Shown: positions 23,466 to 32,162 of the stretch, piece after piece
Layout of the letters: the number at the start of each line of letters is the position of its first letter
Numbering within the stretch: the stretch's first letter is position 1
Origin: JBCCSZ01 sp039199225
Lineage (GTDB): Bacteria; Bacteroidota; Bacteroidia; Chitinophagales; Saprospiraceae
Reading direction: 5' to 3'
Assembly: GCA_039199225.1 (NCBI GenBank)
Contig: JBCCSZ010000029.1
Location: 1 to 36,334 of the forward strand
DNA length: 36,334 bases
Notes under the pieces: generated by a model
The model's input: only the letters and a program-made list of their open reading frames with translations
Told to the model about the DNA's origin: nothing
Databases searched by the model: none
Translations under genes and position numbers: made by a program

Positions 23466-24875
23466 TTAGATGAGCTGTTCGAGCAGCCAGCCTTTCTCGG
23501 TGAGGATCTCCTCGGATTCGATGCGATCCCGTAAATTTTGGCGAGCCTTTTTGTCAAAGTAATTGATAGAGATGAGCTTCTTTGTGTATTCGACGACCTT
23601 GAGGTAATTGACCTGGTGATAGCCGATGCTCTTTTGTAGCTGCTTGCGCCGTAGAAAAATCTTCATGGCCTCAATGTGTGCCTCTAGTAGATCGAATTCC
23701 GACAGCTCGAAATAGATTTTCAGCAACAATGTTTTGGCGGCGAGGTTGAGTAGGATGTCTTTGTGGTTGAAGGAGCGCAAAAGCTTGAGTGCTTCGTCGT
23801 AATTGCGCCGACTGTATTCTAGGCGCGCCAAATTAAAGCTGAAGGAGCTTTCCTGGTACTTCTTTTCCAGCTTCTTTTTGTACTGATAGATAAAGGACTC
23901 GACCCATTCGTAGTCTTCGATGCGCAAACCGGCTGCCGCTATATTGTGGTAAGTGAAGCGCGTTAGTTGATTGTATTCCAGCAAAAAACCTTTTTCCAAG
24001 CCTGTTTTGTAGAGGGTCATTACTTCTTTGAAGTAGTTCTCTAAGCCATTATTGATTTGGAGTACACAGTAGTTGATGGCGTATTTGTATAGATCGTGGA
24101 TTTCTTGCTCTGGAAATTGGTGATCGTGCTCGAATAGCAGCTGGCGAAATTGTTGAAAATGACTGGAATCTTCGGGATGCACCAAGCAGTGATAGCAGTG
24201 ATAATATATCCCAATCAGCGGGATGTGTAAGTATTGGCGCTTTTCGATGTACTGGATGAGTTCGTCCGGAAACATCTGAGAAGCTTCTGGCCGGTAGACC
24301 GTTCGCTGGGTCTGTTGGAGGCAGGCTTGCCGCAATTTATTGGCCAAATAGTTAAGGTCGAGCTCATCCGACATTTCCTTCAAAGAAAACTTACTGGCGG
24401 GTTTATAGGAGGCGATGTACTGGATATTTTCGAAGTGCAACTGATAGCGATGACGGTAATATTTGGCATTTCGGAAGGGTTGCTTTTGGAGATGATTTTC
24501 TACCTGTTGGGCCGTTCTTTCAAAATGAATGGGCAGATTGCGCTTGAGGTAGGCACTGGCCAATTTAATCTGTGCATCAAGTGGGTCAGCCATCATTTCC
24601 TGATAGACAAAATACTTTTCAATAAGCTTTAATAGATCGCTCATCAGTAGCCTAATGCGCACATCCTCATAAGGCAGATTGGGGTACAATTGTCGGTATA
24701 ATTTTTCTTTTACAGGCTCTATTTTTAGGACATACTTGAACTCAATGAGCAGTTCGAAAAACCGCACTAATTGCTCTTGTTGATTGAAAAATGGCGACTG
24801 AATGAACTTTGCCAATTCTCGTCGATCCTTTTTAGAAAGACTATCTATTATGATATTCAGGCGGCTCTTCTTCAT
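23466..24875 (-). CDS. Helical hypothetical protein, copy 1 of a duplicated family
   Basis: 469 residues from the ATG at 24875; the frame is open to 24935 but the paralogue starts at the equivalent MNKSQL. No signal peptide or membrane segment; rich in Leu, Tyr, Arg, Gln and Glu, with the look of an all-helical repeat protein (TPR-like hairpins). It aligns with the 27408-28826 product over its whole length: RELAKFIQSP versus RELGKWMQSP near the start, AINYC in both, HNIAAAGLR versus HNVALIGLR, and LTEKGWLLEQL versus LTEKEWLIRQL at the end. It is divergent from a T9SS surface protein across 271 bp. No known family recognised. Confidence 0.75.
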   Translation of the reverse strand: MKKSRLNIIIDSLSKKDRRELAKFIQSPFFNQQEQLVRFFELLIEFKYVLKIEPVKEKLYRQLYPNLPYEDVRIRLLMSDLLKLIEKYFVYQEMMADPLDAQIKLASAYLKRNLPIHFERTAQQVENHLQKQPFRNAKYYRHRYQLHFENIQYIASYKPASKFSLKEMSDELDLNYLANKLRQACLQQTQRTVYRPEASQMFPDELIQYIEKRQYLHIPLIGIYYHCYHCLVHPEDSSHFQQFRQLLFEHDHQFPEQEIHDLYKYAINYCVLQINNGLENYFKEVMTLYKTGLEKGFLLEYNQLTRFTYHNIAAAGLRIEDYEWVESFIYQYKKKLEKKYQESSFSFNLARLEYSRRNYDEALKLLRSFNHKDILLNLAAKTLLLKIYFELSEFDLLEAHIEAMKIFLRRKQLQKSIGYHQVNYLKVVEYTKKLISINYFDKKARQNLRDRIESEEILTEKGWLLEQLI

Positions 24876-24905
24876 TACATCCGGCAAATTGGATAAAATA
24901 CCAGT

Positions 24906-24925
24906 ATTTATTTGATTAAATAAAT
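24906..24925. repeat. AT-only inverted repeat in the divergent region
   Basis: ATTTATTT (24906-24913) and AAATAAAT (24918-24925) form a perfect 8-bp inverted repeat around GATT, 31 bp upstream of the ATG at 24875. A related string (TATTTGATTTAAAAATAA) occurs at 28928-28945 in the equivalent region of the duplicated module. It could be an operator, but AT richness makes chance likely. Confidence 0.3.
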
Positions 24926-25012
24926 TTATATACAATCTACAATATTGCCAATTATGGGGCCATTTTTAACATAAAATGCCCATATCAGAAAATCCTATAG
25001 GCTACAAAATGA

Positions 25013-25020
25013 TAAATTTG
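25013..25020 (+). promoter_or_regulatory. -7 box for the first T9SS surface protein
   Basis: TAAATTTG matches TAnnTTTG exactly, 127 bp before the ATG at 25147. No TTG is seen at the usual -33 spacing. Confidence 0.45.
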
Positions 25021-25146
25021 TCTTTGCCTTAAAGAGGGTTAGTCATCATTTTTGCATCATTGAATGATTCGAGTTGCGATTCGGCTGGTTGAGTTGCAAC
25101 AAAAGTTGATAATCCTAAATTACGGTACAACAAAAAAGTGTTTCCC

Positions 25147-27372
25147 ATGACAACGAAGAACACCTCACTTAAAAAACACCTTTTTTCTCTTTTGCTCTCT
25201 GCTGTTGTTCTATGCCTCAGCCATTCTTTAACCGCACAAGTTACATTCAACTTAAATACGAGTCTGAATGGTCCCCGAGATATTCGCATCGACTTTGAAG
25301 TCGAGGATTTTGAAGAGCTTCTCAGTATGCAATTTGCCATCACCTGGGACCCTGCTAAATTGTCTTTTGAAGACCTTGAGTTGGATGAAATTCCAGAAAC
25401 CTTTACCTTTTCCAGCCTTCAGGCAGCCTCTGGAATTATTCGGGTTGTTTGGACCGACGCTACCGCCTTGGGAGAATCGCTTACAGATGGTTCCAACATG
25501 TTTTCTATGTACTTCAAAGCACTTCAACCAGGAAATGCAGAGATAAGCGTCGGCGGTGCACCTCCAAATTTTGTTGTAGAAGTCTTCCAAAATCAAATGG
25601 GCAACCACGTGGAGATTCCACTCATTGTCAATGGAGGACAAATACTGTTGGAGGGCGCATACATTACCGGAGATGTGTTTGCCGATGCCAATGCTGATTG
25701 TCTGGCTGATTCTATCGAGGAGCGGCTATCGGGCTGGCTGGTGGAATTTGCCAATGGCACAAACACCTATGTCTTCAATACTGACGAGGATGGCATCTAT
25801 CGGGCCTTCCTGGATACAGGTGATTATACTATCAACCTTATTACACCGAACGACCTTTGGACCCCCTGCCAGCAAAATGTGATGCTGACACTTTCAGAAA
25901 ACGATAGCCTTGTACAAAACATGGGAGCGACTGCCGTGCTGGACTGTCCGGCTTTAGAGGTTGACATCTCGACGGCCCGTTTGCGCCGTTGCTTTTTTAG
26001 CCACTACGGCATCCACTATTGCAACAATGGAACGGTCGATGCGGAAAATGCCTACATCGAAGTAGAACTAGACCCTTTCTTAATTCCCATCACAGCAGAT
26101 ATTCCATATACGGAGGATGGAAACGTTCTGACCTTTGATCTAGGTACAGTAGGGGTGAGTGAATGTCAGGACTTTACCCTAGAGGTTTTGGTGGGTTGCG
26201 ACTCTGTCAGTTTGGGACAGGCCCATTGCACCACTGCCCGAATATTTCCCGATACCACTTGCAATTCTGGCCTACCCTACAATGGTGCGATTCTGAGGGT
26301 CGATGGTCAATGCAATAAGACGAGCGGCAATGTAGAGTTCTTCATTGAAAACATTGGGGCTGGTGACATGATGGAGTCGGTTAACTACGTCATCATCGAA
26401 GATGTCATTATGTATGCACCCCAGCCGGTAAAGCTGGAAAGTGGCCGGCTTTTCGGCCCCATTTTGTTGCCGAGCAACGGTTCGACCTATCGTCTGCAGG
26501 TCCCTCAAGTCAGCGGTTATCCCTTTGAAAGTATGCCAAGTATGGTCATCGAAGGCTGTGGAACGAATAGTGATGGAAGCTTCACAATGGGGTTGGTCAA
26601 TCAATTTTCACTCAACGATGCCGAACCAACAGTTTCAATGGATTGTACCGAAAATGTAGGCTCCTACGATCCCAACGACAAGCAGGGATTCCCCAATGGA
26701 GTGGGCGATGACCACCTGATAGAGGCAAATACAGAGTTGGAGTACAAAATCCGATTTCAAAATACGGGTACGGATACGGCCTTCCGGGTCGTCATACTCG
26801 ACACCATTTCTTCTTTGCTAGACATGAGGACTTTCCGTCAGGGATCGGCCAGCCATCCCTACGAGTTTGAGTTACTCAGTAATAACATCATTCGTTTTGC
26901 CTTCCTGGACATCAATTTACCTGACAGCAGCACCAATCTGATTGGTTCCAATGGATTTGTAACCTTCCACATCCAACAACAACCTGACCATCCCATCGGT
27001 ACAGAAATTACCAATTCGGCTGCCATCTATTTCGATTTCAACGATCCGATCATTACCAACCTGACCCTACACACCATTGGCGAAAACTTCTTGACACTTC
27101 AATCGCAGGAAGTTTTTCGGCCAGGTCTCTCGATCGATGTTTACCCCAACCCAACGCCAAATGAGGCGGTATTTGAACTTTCAGATGCCTCCTTTCAGGA
27201 GCTGACCCTGCGGCTGTATGATGCCAGCGGGCGGCTGATGCGAACAGAGCAACACCAGGGACCTCGCTTCATATTCAAGCGCGGGGACTTGGGCAGTGGC
27301 CTGTATTTTTACACCCTCGGCAGTGAATCCGAGCTGTTGAGTAGTGGAAAATTGATGGTTCGGGGACGTTGA
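25147..27372 (+). CDS. T9SS-secreted surface protein (cohesin-like, SdrD-like and DUF7619 regions)
   Basis: 741 residues from the ATG at 25147, starting a signal peptide (MTTKNTSLKK, hydrophobic 12-28, ending near TAQ). Residues about 32-165 resemble a cohesin-type beta domain (ITWDPAKLSFEDLEL). About 173-240 is an SdrD/CNA-B-like unit (GDVFADANADCLAD). A Cys-containing Ig-like stretch follows (IHYCNNGTVDAEN). From about 507 comes the DUF7619-type domain (YDPNDKQGFP, LEYKIRFQNTGTDTAFRVV, AAIYFDFNDPI). The T9SS type A sorting domain begins at VYPNPTPNEAVFEL (665). The protein is expected on the cell surface or released; adhesion or glycan binding is a guess from the cohesin-like fold. It is divergent from the helical gene and paralogous in its C-terminal half to the 29051-32011 product. 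Confidence 0.85.
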   Translation: MTTKNTSLKKHLFSLLLSAVVLCLSHSLTAQVTFNLNTSLNGPRDIRIDFEVEDFEELLSMQFAITWDPAKLSFEDLELDEIPETFTFSSLQAASGIIRVVWTDATALGESLTDGSNMFSMYFKALQPGNAEISVGGAPPNFVVEVFQNQMGNHVEIPLIVNGGQILLEGAYITGDVFADANADCLADSIEERLSGWLVEFANGTNTYVFNTDEDGIYRAFLDTGDYTINLITPNDLWTPCQQNVMLTLSENDSLVQNMGATAVLDCPALEVDISTARLRRCFFSHYGIHYCNNGTVDAENAYIEVELDPFLIPITADIPYTEDGNVLTFDLGTVGVSECQDFTLEVLVGCDSVSLGQAHCTTARIFPDTTCNSGLPYNGAILRVDGQCNKTSGNVEFFIENIGAGDMMESVNYVIIEDVIMYAPQPVKLESGRLFGPILLPSNGSTYRLQVPQVSGYPFESMPSMVIEGCGTNSDGSFTMGLVNQFSLNDAEPTVSMDCTENVGSYDPNDKQGFPNGVGDDHLIEANTELEYKIRFQNTGTDTAFRVVILDTISSLLDMRTFRQGSASHPYEFELLSNNIIRFAFLDINLPDSSTNLIGSNGFVTFHIQQQPDHPIGTEITNSAAIYFDFNDPIITNLTLHTIGENFLTLQSQEVFRPGLSIDVYPNPTPNEAVFELSDASFQELTLRLYDASGRLMRTEQHQGPRFIFKRGDLGSGLYFYTLGSESELLSSGKLMVRGR

Positions 27373-27387
27373 AAGTAAGCACCACCC

Positions 27388-27450
27388 AATGGCTGATTTG
27401 TCAATTGTCAGGGCCGCACTTGGTCCAATTGACGGATCAGCCATTCTTTT
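27388..27450 (+). terminator. Long hairpin terminator spanning the stop of the opposing gene
   Basis: Two 20-bp arms with only two mismatches at adjacent positions, 27388-27407 and 27426-27445 (AATGGCTGAT..GTCAATTG), around an 18-nt loop, followed on the plus strand by CTTTTTC. It begins 16 bp after the surface-protein stop. Its loop and right arm are coding sequence for the last codons of the convergent gene, whose TGA is at 27408-27410. It should terminate the plus transcript and may also work for the minus one. Confidence 0.85.
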
Positions 27451-28826
27451 TCGGTGAGCGGATTGGCCGTTGTGATTTCCTGTTTGAGTTTGTCGATGTG
27501 TTGTTTGTTGAAGGGGTTGACTTTCAATAGCTTACGAATGTATCTAATGATGTTTTTGTAGTTGGACTTGTGGTAACCCATGACCTTTTTTCTGACTAGG
27601 TAGGTGCGCATACTTTCGAGTAAGGACTCGAGTACATTGTAATTTTCTTGTTCATAGAAAATCTTGGAAAGCAGCAGTTTAGAGTTGAGGTTTAGGAGTA
27701 TGTCGTCGATTTCTGCCTCGTTGATGTAGTCCATTGTTTTGTCGTAATTTCCCTTGTCATAATGCAAGCGACCTAAAATGTAGTTGACAAAACTTTTCCG
27801 GAATTTTAAGCTTAGAAACTCCTGAAAATTCTCTACAAACTGCTCCACCCAGTCGAATTCTCTCAATCGCAATCCAATGAGCGCCACATTGTGAAAAGTC
27901 CACGGAGAGATATTTTCATTTTCCACGAGTATGTGCTTTTCGAAGCCCAGCTTATACAGTTCGAAAGCTTCTCGAATGTAAAAATCCGAGCCGATGTTCA
28001 TCCGGCCGATGCAATAGTTGATGGCCAGCAGGTAGAAATCTCTCATCTCAGAGGTTGGAAATAGGTGGCTGTTGGTGGTGATTTCCCGCTTGAGGTTTTG
28101 AAAATGTTGTTCATCTTCTTTCTCTGTCAAAGCCTTGTAAACGTAGTAGTAAATGGCAATAGCTGGTTGAGCCAACAAGTTTTTGGATTCTACAAAATTG
28201 AGTACTTCATCCAAAAATCCGATGTCGTAATTGGCTTGATAAACGGTTTGATGCGATAAAATGAGGCAAATCTGGCGCAGTTTATCTGCTATGAAGGTAA
28301 CATCGAGGGCGTCGGAAGCTTCCTGCAGATTGAAAACCGTCGTGCGCTTCTTCTGCTCGCTGAGAAAAGTATACTGTTCTTGTTGGACCAAATACTCATT
28401 GCGCAAAAAGTGAGCATCCCGCATTGGGTATTTCTCCTGTAGCTGAAGGATTTGCTTCATGTTCTTTTTGAAAGGCTTGTCCAGCTGCTTTTTGCGGTAG
28501 ACCCTTGAGAGTGCGGTCTTGGTGTAGATTTCATCTTGCGACAACTCGGAATAGATCAGAAAACTTTCCAAGGCTTTATTGAAAAAGTGGATACACTGTC
28601 GCATTCTGGCATCATCGAAGGCTTCATTGGTGTATATGTGCTTGAAAACGACCTCTTTGGCAAGAAATTCGTCCCCTGTTAGGTGTTTCTCTTGCTTGAG
28701 GTATTCGTACAATACGAGCACATCTTGCCGTTGATTATGGGCTGGCGATTGCATCCATTTGCCTAATTCGCGCCATTCTTTGCGGCTAAAAGTTCTTAAA
28801 ATGCTTACTAACTGACTTTTATTCAT
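27408..28826 (-). CDS. Helical hypothetical protein, copy 2 of a duplicated family
   Basis: 472 residues, soluble, no signal or membrane segment, helix-rich with many Lys, Glu, Leu and Phe; probably a TPR-like solenoid. It matches the 23466-24875 product end to end in length and landmark order (early RELGKWMQSP, then AINYC, HNVALIGLR, GYHKSNYKNIIRYIRKLL near the C terminus, LTEKEWLIRQL at the end), but the two have diverged strongly. It is divergent from the second T9SS surface protein across 224 bp, as copy 1 is from the first. No known family recognised. A cytoplasmic role tied to the neighbouring surface protein is inference from the repeated arrangement only. Confidence 0.75.
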   Translation of the reverse strand: MNKSQLVSILRTFSRKEWRELGKWMQSPAHNQRQDVLVLYEYLKQEKHLTGDEFLAKEVVFKHIYTNEAFDDARMRQCIHFFNKALESFLIYSELSQDEIYTKTALSRVYRKKQLDKPFKKNMKQILQLQEKYPMRDAHFLRNEYLVQQEQYTFLSEQKKRTTVFNLQEASDALDVTFIADKLRQICLILSHQTVYQANYDIGFLDEVLNFVESKNLLAQPAIAIYYYVYKALTEKEDEQHFQNLKREITTNSHLFPTSEMRDFYLLAINYCIGRMNIGSDFYIREAFELYKLGFEKHILVENENISPWTFHNVALIGLRLREFDWVEQFVENFQEFLSLKFRKSFVNYILGRLHYDKGNYDKTMDYINEAEIDDILLNLNSKLLLSKIFYEQENYNVLESLLESMRTYLVRKKVMGYHKSNYKNIIRYIRKLLKVNPFNKQHIDKLKQEITTANPLTEKEWLIRQLDQVRP

Positions 28827-29002
28827 GGGGTAAATATAATTATGCTCAACAAATAGCTAAAATTGCTCCAAAGTCGTTTTTGAGTTAAATAACTGGTTTA
28901 TAGTAGTTTATGGTTTTAAGTGTAGAATATTTGATTTAAAAATAACAAAAAAGCTATCAACAAATGCGATTTTTTGTCATTGTTTTGGGTGAGGAATACC
29001 TG

Positions 29003-29010
29003 CATTTTTG
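29003..29010 (+). promoter_or_regulatory. Candidate -7 box for the second T9SS surface protein
   Basis: CATTTTTG is one base off TAnnTTTG, with TTTTG at 28983-28987 in reasonable -33 position. If right, transcription begins near 29017, downstream of the longest possible start codon (28964), supporting translation from 29024 or 29051. Confidence 0.3.
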
Positions 29011-29050
29011 TAGTGTGAAGATTATGAAGATAAGCATACTGAAAATTTCC

Positions 29051-32011
29051 ATGAGATTAGTTAAATATATTAAGCCACTTTTTCTGCAGCGATCAATGCT
29101 GGTCACATTGATCGCTGCCCTCTGGCTTTTCAGCTCTCTGGAAGTAAATGCGCAGGAATTGGGTGGATGGGAAAAAATCTTCGGACAGCAGGGCTTGGAT
29201 CAAAATGCCCGCTCCATCATTCAGACCCGCGATCATGGATACATCCTGGTCGGAGAAGTAAACGAAGGGAATAATACCTCCATATATGCAGCTCGTACCG
29301 ATGTAGACGGTACAATCATTTGGGAAAAGAACATTAAGCGTGTCGTTGCCAGCACGCCCGTTTTTCTTTCTGCTGCCGATGTACTTGAAACAGACGACGG
29401 CGGTTTTGTCATCGCTGGAACAACGGCCGGTCAGGGAAGCTCGAGAGACTTTTACCTGGCCCAATATGATATGGAAGGCAACCTAATGTGGGAACAGTTT
29501 TACGGTGGTGGTTCTGAGGAAGAGGCGAGTGCCGTAACAAAAACATCCGATGGTGGCTACTTGATTGTCGGAACACTCACAGACGGTGCAGGTGGCAACA
29601 ACCTGGAAATTATGATGGTCAAGACCGATGCCGACGGCAACGAGCAGTTTTCCATCACACCAATCCAACTACCTGGTTCTGATGAGGAAGCAAACTCCGT
29701 AATCGAACTGTCGACAGGCGGTTTTGTCATTGTGGGAAGCACCAATGATGGCGGAAGCCAGGGAGAGCAGGTATTTATTGTAAAGGTAGCAAGCAATGGC
29801 TTTTGGGAATGGAACCGCTCTTTTGGCGGTAGCAAGCGCGATAAAGCATTGGATGTTGTCGAAGACCTCAATGGCGACATCATCACCATAGGCACATTCA
29901 CCGGGGATAACTCTGATGTATACTTCATCAAGTTGACACCAGACGGATTTGACATTGTTTCTAAAATATTTGAAGACCCCATCGTTGAAGTTCCAAATGC
30001 TGCGGTTCTAGCAGAGGATGGAACTGTTGTAGTTGCCGGATATAGAGAAACCGATCCGATCACTTCTAAAGCTGTTTTGACAAAATATTCTGTCGATGGT
30101 GATGTGATCTGGACGGAGGAAGTTGGCCGCTTTGATTACCTCAACATTGGAGAAGACGTCTTCCTGGATTCTGAGGGCAATTATGTCATCGGAGGAACCA
30201 GCACCGGACCGATCTCCGATTTGCAGCTCAGCCCAAACGTACTGTTGATCAAGACAAACAGTATGGGCGTTGTCACAACCAACTACATTGAAGGTCTGGT
30301 TTATCACGACAAAGACAATGGTTGCGACCTAGATACTGATGAGGATGGTTTGAAAGGATGGCGAGTTGCTGCACTCAATACCGATTTAAATAAGACCTAC
30401 TACGGTACAACAGATGAGCAAGGCCACTATGCGATAAGGGTGCCAGAAGGAACCTACAATTTGCGCACAGTGGGTCCAAACCAATATTGGGCTTCTTGTA
30501 CAGAATCTTTCAACATCAATCTGGCAGCCGAGTACGATACCATCCAGCGCAACTTTGGAATCAACGAAGCCTTTGTTTGCCCAAATCTTGAAATCGATGC
30601 TTCGACGCCTTTTCTAGAGGCGTGTGAAGAAAGTGTATACACGATTAATTATTGTAATAATGGCACTGCCGAAGCAGAAAATTCGGAGGCTCAAATCGTT
30701 TTGGACGACGACCTTCAATTTTTGTCTTCTGAGCCTATTTCACCAAAAACCGTTAACGATAGCCTGTACACATTCGACCTGGGCGACCTAGCACCGGGCG
30801 ATTGCGGGCAATTCAGAGTAACTGTTGCTGCAGATTGTGGCGCGGTACTTCAGCAGGCACATTGTCTGATTGCGAGCATTACACCAAACGAGATTTGCTT
30901 GGAGCCCGACCCTGAATGGGACGAGTCCAGCCTCGACATTAATGCCTTCTGTGATGGCGATTCCGTCCGTTTCTTTATCGAGAACCGGGGGAGTAGACCA
31001 ACGGAAGCTTCCAAGAACTGGATTGTGATCGAAGATCACGTAATGTTCCGACAAGGCACTGTGCCTGCACAACTTTCTCCCAATGCCAACCAAGCATTAA
31101 CACTGGAAGCCAATGGCTCCACATACCGATTAAGCGTTAATCAATCCCAAGGTCATCCCGGAAACAGCAACCCCACCATGGCCGTAGAAGGCTGTAGCCC
31201 TACGGGTAGTTACATGGTGGGCTACTTAAACCAATTTGAAGAAGACGATCGCAATCACTTCCGGTCGGTTGATTGCCAGGAGAATCTGGACATCAGCACT
31301 TACGGCCCTTATTTTAAGAGGGGCTATCCCAAAGGCTACGGCGACGATGCCGAGATAGAGCCTGAAACCGATTTAAAGTATATTATTAATTTCCAAAATG
31401 TTGGAACTGACACGGCAATCAGGGTGGTGATTCGGGATACTCTTTCTCCCTTTCTGGACCCCGCCAGCGTGCGGCTCGGAGCGGGTAGTCATGACTACGA
31501 ACTCGAAGTCTATGATGGGGGTATCCTGAAGTTCACCTTTGAAAATATTCAATTACCGGCCAGCAGCACCAATGAGGAGGCTTCCTACGGATTTGTCAAA
31601 TACCGTGTTTCCCAAAAACCCGACAACGCAGATGGAAGTCGAATCAAAAATGGTGCTGCTGTCTATTTTGACTACCACGCCCCCGGAACAACCGAGCTGG
31701 TTTGTCACACGGTAAGAGATTCGATCGGATTGCTAGTGAGTGTTGGCGAAATATTTGCCCCTCAAGTCAGCGACATCAAGGTGTTCCCCAATCCGTTTAC
31801 GCGGGTAGCCACCATGGAGGTTATCAGTAAGCAAACCTTCCAACAACTGGATTTGTCGATCTTTGATGCACAGGGCCGACTGATTCGCCGCGAAAGCTAC
31901 AATTCTATGAGATTTGAGCTCCAACGCGGCAACTTGGCATCAGGTTTGTATGTTTATAAACTAGAAGCAGATGGTTTATTGATTAGCAGTGGAAAGTTTT
32001 TAGCGCAGTAA
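29051..32011 (+). CDS. T9SS-secreted surface protein (beta-propeller-like, SdrD-like and DUF7619 regions)
   Basis: 986 residues from the ATG at 29051, which begins a good signal peptide (MRLVKYIKPLFL, hydrophobic 16-29, ending VNAQ at 35); the frame is open to 28964 and an ATG at 29024 is also possible. Residues about 36-410 hold about seven repeats of the type DGGFVIAGTT or DGGYLIVGTL followed by a WEK or WNRSFGG segment, a delta-60/SBBP-like beta-propeller. An SdrD-like unit starts near 413 (IEGLVYHDKDNGCDLD). The CxxxxYTINYCNNGTAEAEN region, DUF7619-type domain (LKYIINFQNVGTDTAIRVV) and T9SS type A domain from 911 (VFPNPFTRVATMEV) match the first surface protein. Expected at the cell surface. 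A strong terminator follows. Confidence 0.87.
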   Translation: MRLVKYIKPLFLQRSMLVTLIAALWLFSSLEVNAQELGGWEKIFGQQGLDQNARSIIQTRDHGYILVGEVNEGNNTSIYAARTDVDGTIIWEKNIKRVVASTPVFLSAADVLETDDGGFVIAGTTAGQGSSRDFYLAQYDMEGNLMWEQFYGGGSEEEASAVTKTSDGGYLIVGTLTDGAGGNNLEIMMVKTDADGNEQFSITPIQLPGSDEEANSVIELSTGGFVIVGSTNDGGSQGEQVFIVKVASNGFWEWNRSFGGSKRDKALDVVEDLNGDIITIGTFTGDNSDVYFIKLTPDGFDIVSKIFEDPIVEVPNAAVLAEDGTVVVAGYRETDPITSKAVLTKYSVDGDVIWTEEVGRFDYLNIGEDVFLDSEGNYVIGGTSTGPISDLQLSPNVLLIKTNSMGVVTTNYIEGLVYHDKDNGCDLDTDEDGLKGWRVAALNTDLNKTYYGTTDEQGHYAIRVPEGTYNLRTVGPNQYWASCTESFNINLAAEYDTIQRNFGINEAFVCPNLEIDASTPFLEACEESVYTINYCNNGTAEAENSEAQIVLDDDLQFLSSEPISPKTVNDSLYTFDLGDLAPGDCGQFRVTVAADCGAVLQQAHCLIASITPNEICLEPDPEWDESSLDINAFCDGDSVRFFIENRGSRPTEASKNWIVIEDHVMFRQGTVPAQLSPNANQALTLEANGSTYRLSVNQSQGHPGNSNPTMAVEGCSPTGSYMVGYLNQFEEDDRNHFRSVDCQENLDISTYGPYFKRGYPKGYGDDAEIEPETDLKYIINFQNVGTDTAIRVVIRDTLSPFLDPASVRLGAGSHDYELEVYDGGILKFTFENIQLPASSTNEEASYGFVKYRVSQKPDNADGSRIKNGAAVYFDYHAPGTTELVCHTVRDSIGLLVSVGEIFAPQVSDIKVFPNPFTRVATMEVISKQTFQQLDLSIFDAQGRLIRRESYNSMRFELQRGNLASGLYVYKLEADGLLISSGKFLAQ

Positions 32012-32101
32012 AACCGTCAGCACAACAACAGTGACAATATTTTTTTTCCATAGAGATTAAAGGTTAATCCCAACCGTTTTTAAATTTTCATGAGATTCAT
32101 A

Positions 32102-32148
32102 TTTGAGGCGTATCATCCTGGTCAGATAGATACGCCTCAAACTTTTTT
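32102..32148 (+). terminator. Rho-independent terminator after the second surface protein
   Basis: A perfect 13-bp stem, TTTGAGGCGTATC (32102-32114) and GATACGCCTCAAA (32129-32141), with a 14-nt loop, followed by CTTTTTT. It lies 91 bp after the stop of the plus gene and 15 bp before the stop of the convergent ABC gene. Confidence 0.92.
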
Positions 32149-32162
32149 ATAGACTTCTCCTT

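Noticed and set aside
29182..30250. Possible DNA-level repeat array in the second surface protein
   Set aside because: The repeats are at protein level (propeller blades of about 50-60 residues) with diverged DNA, not a tandem DNA or CRISPR array.
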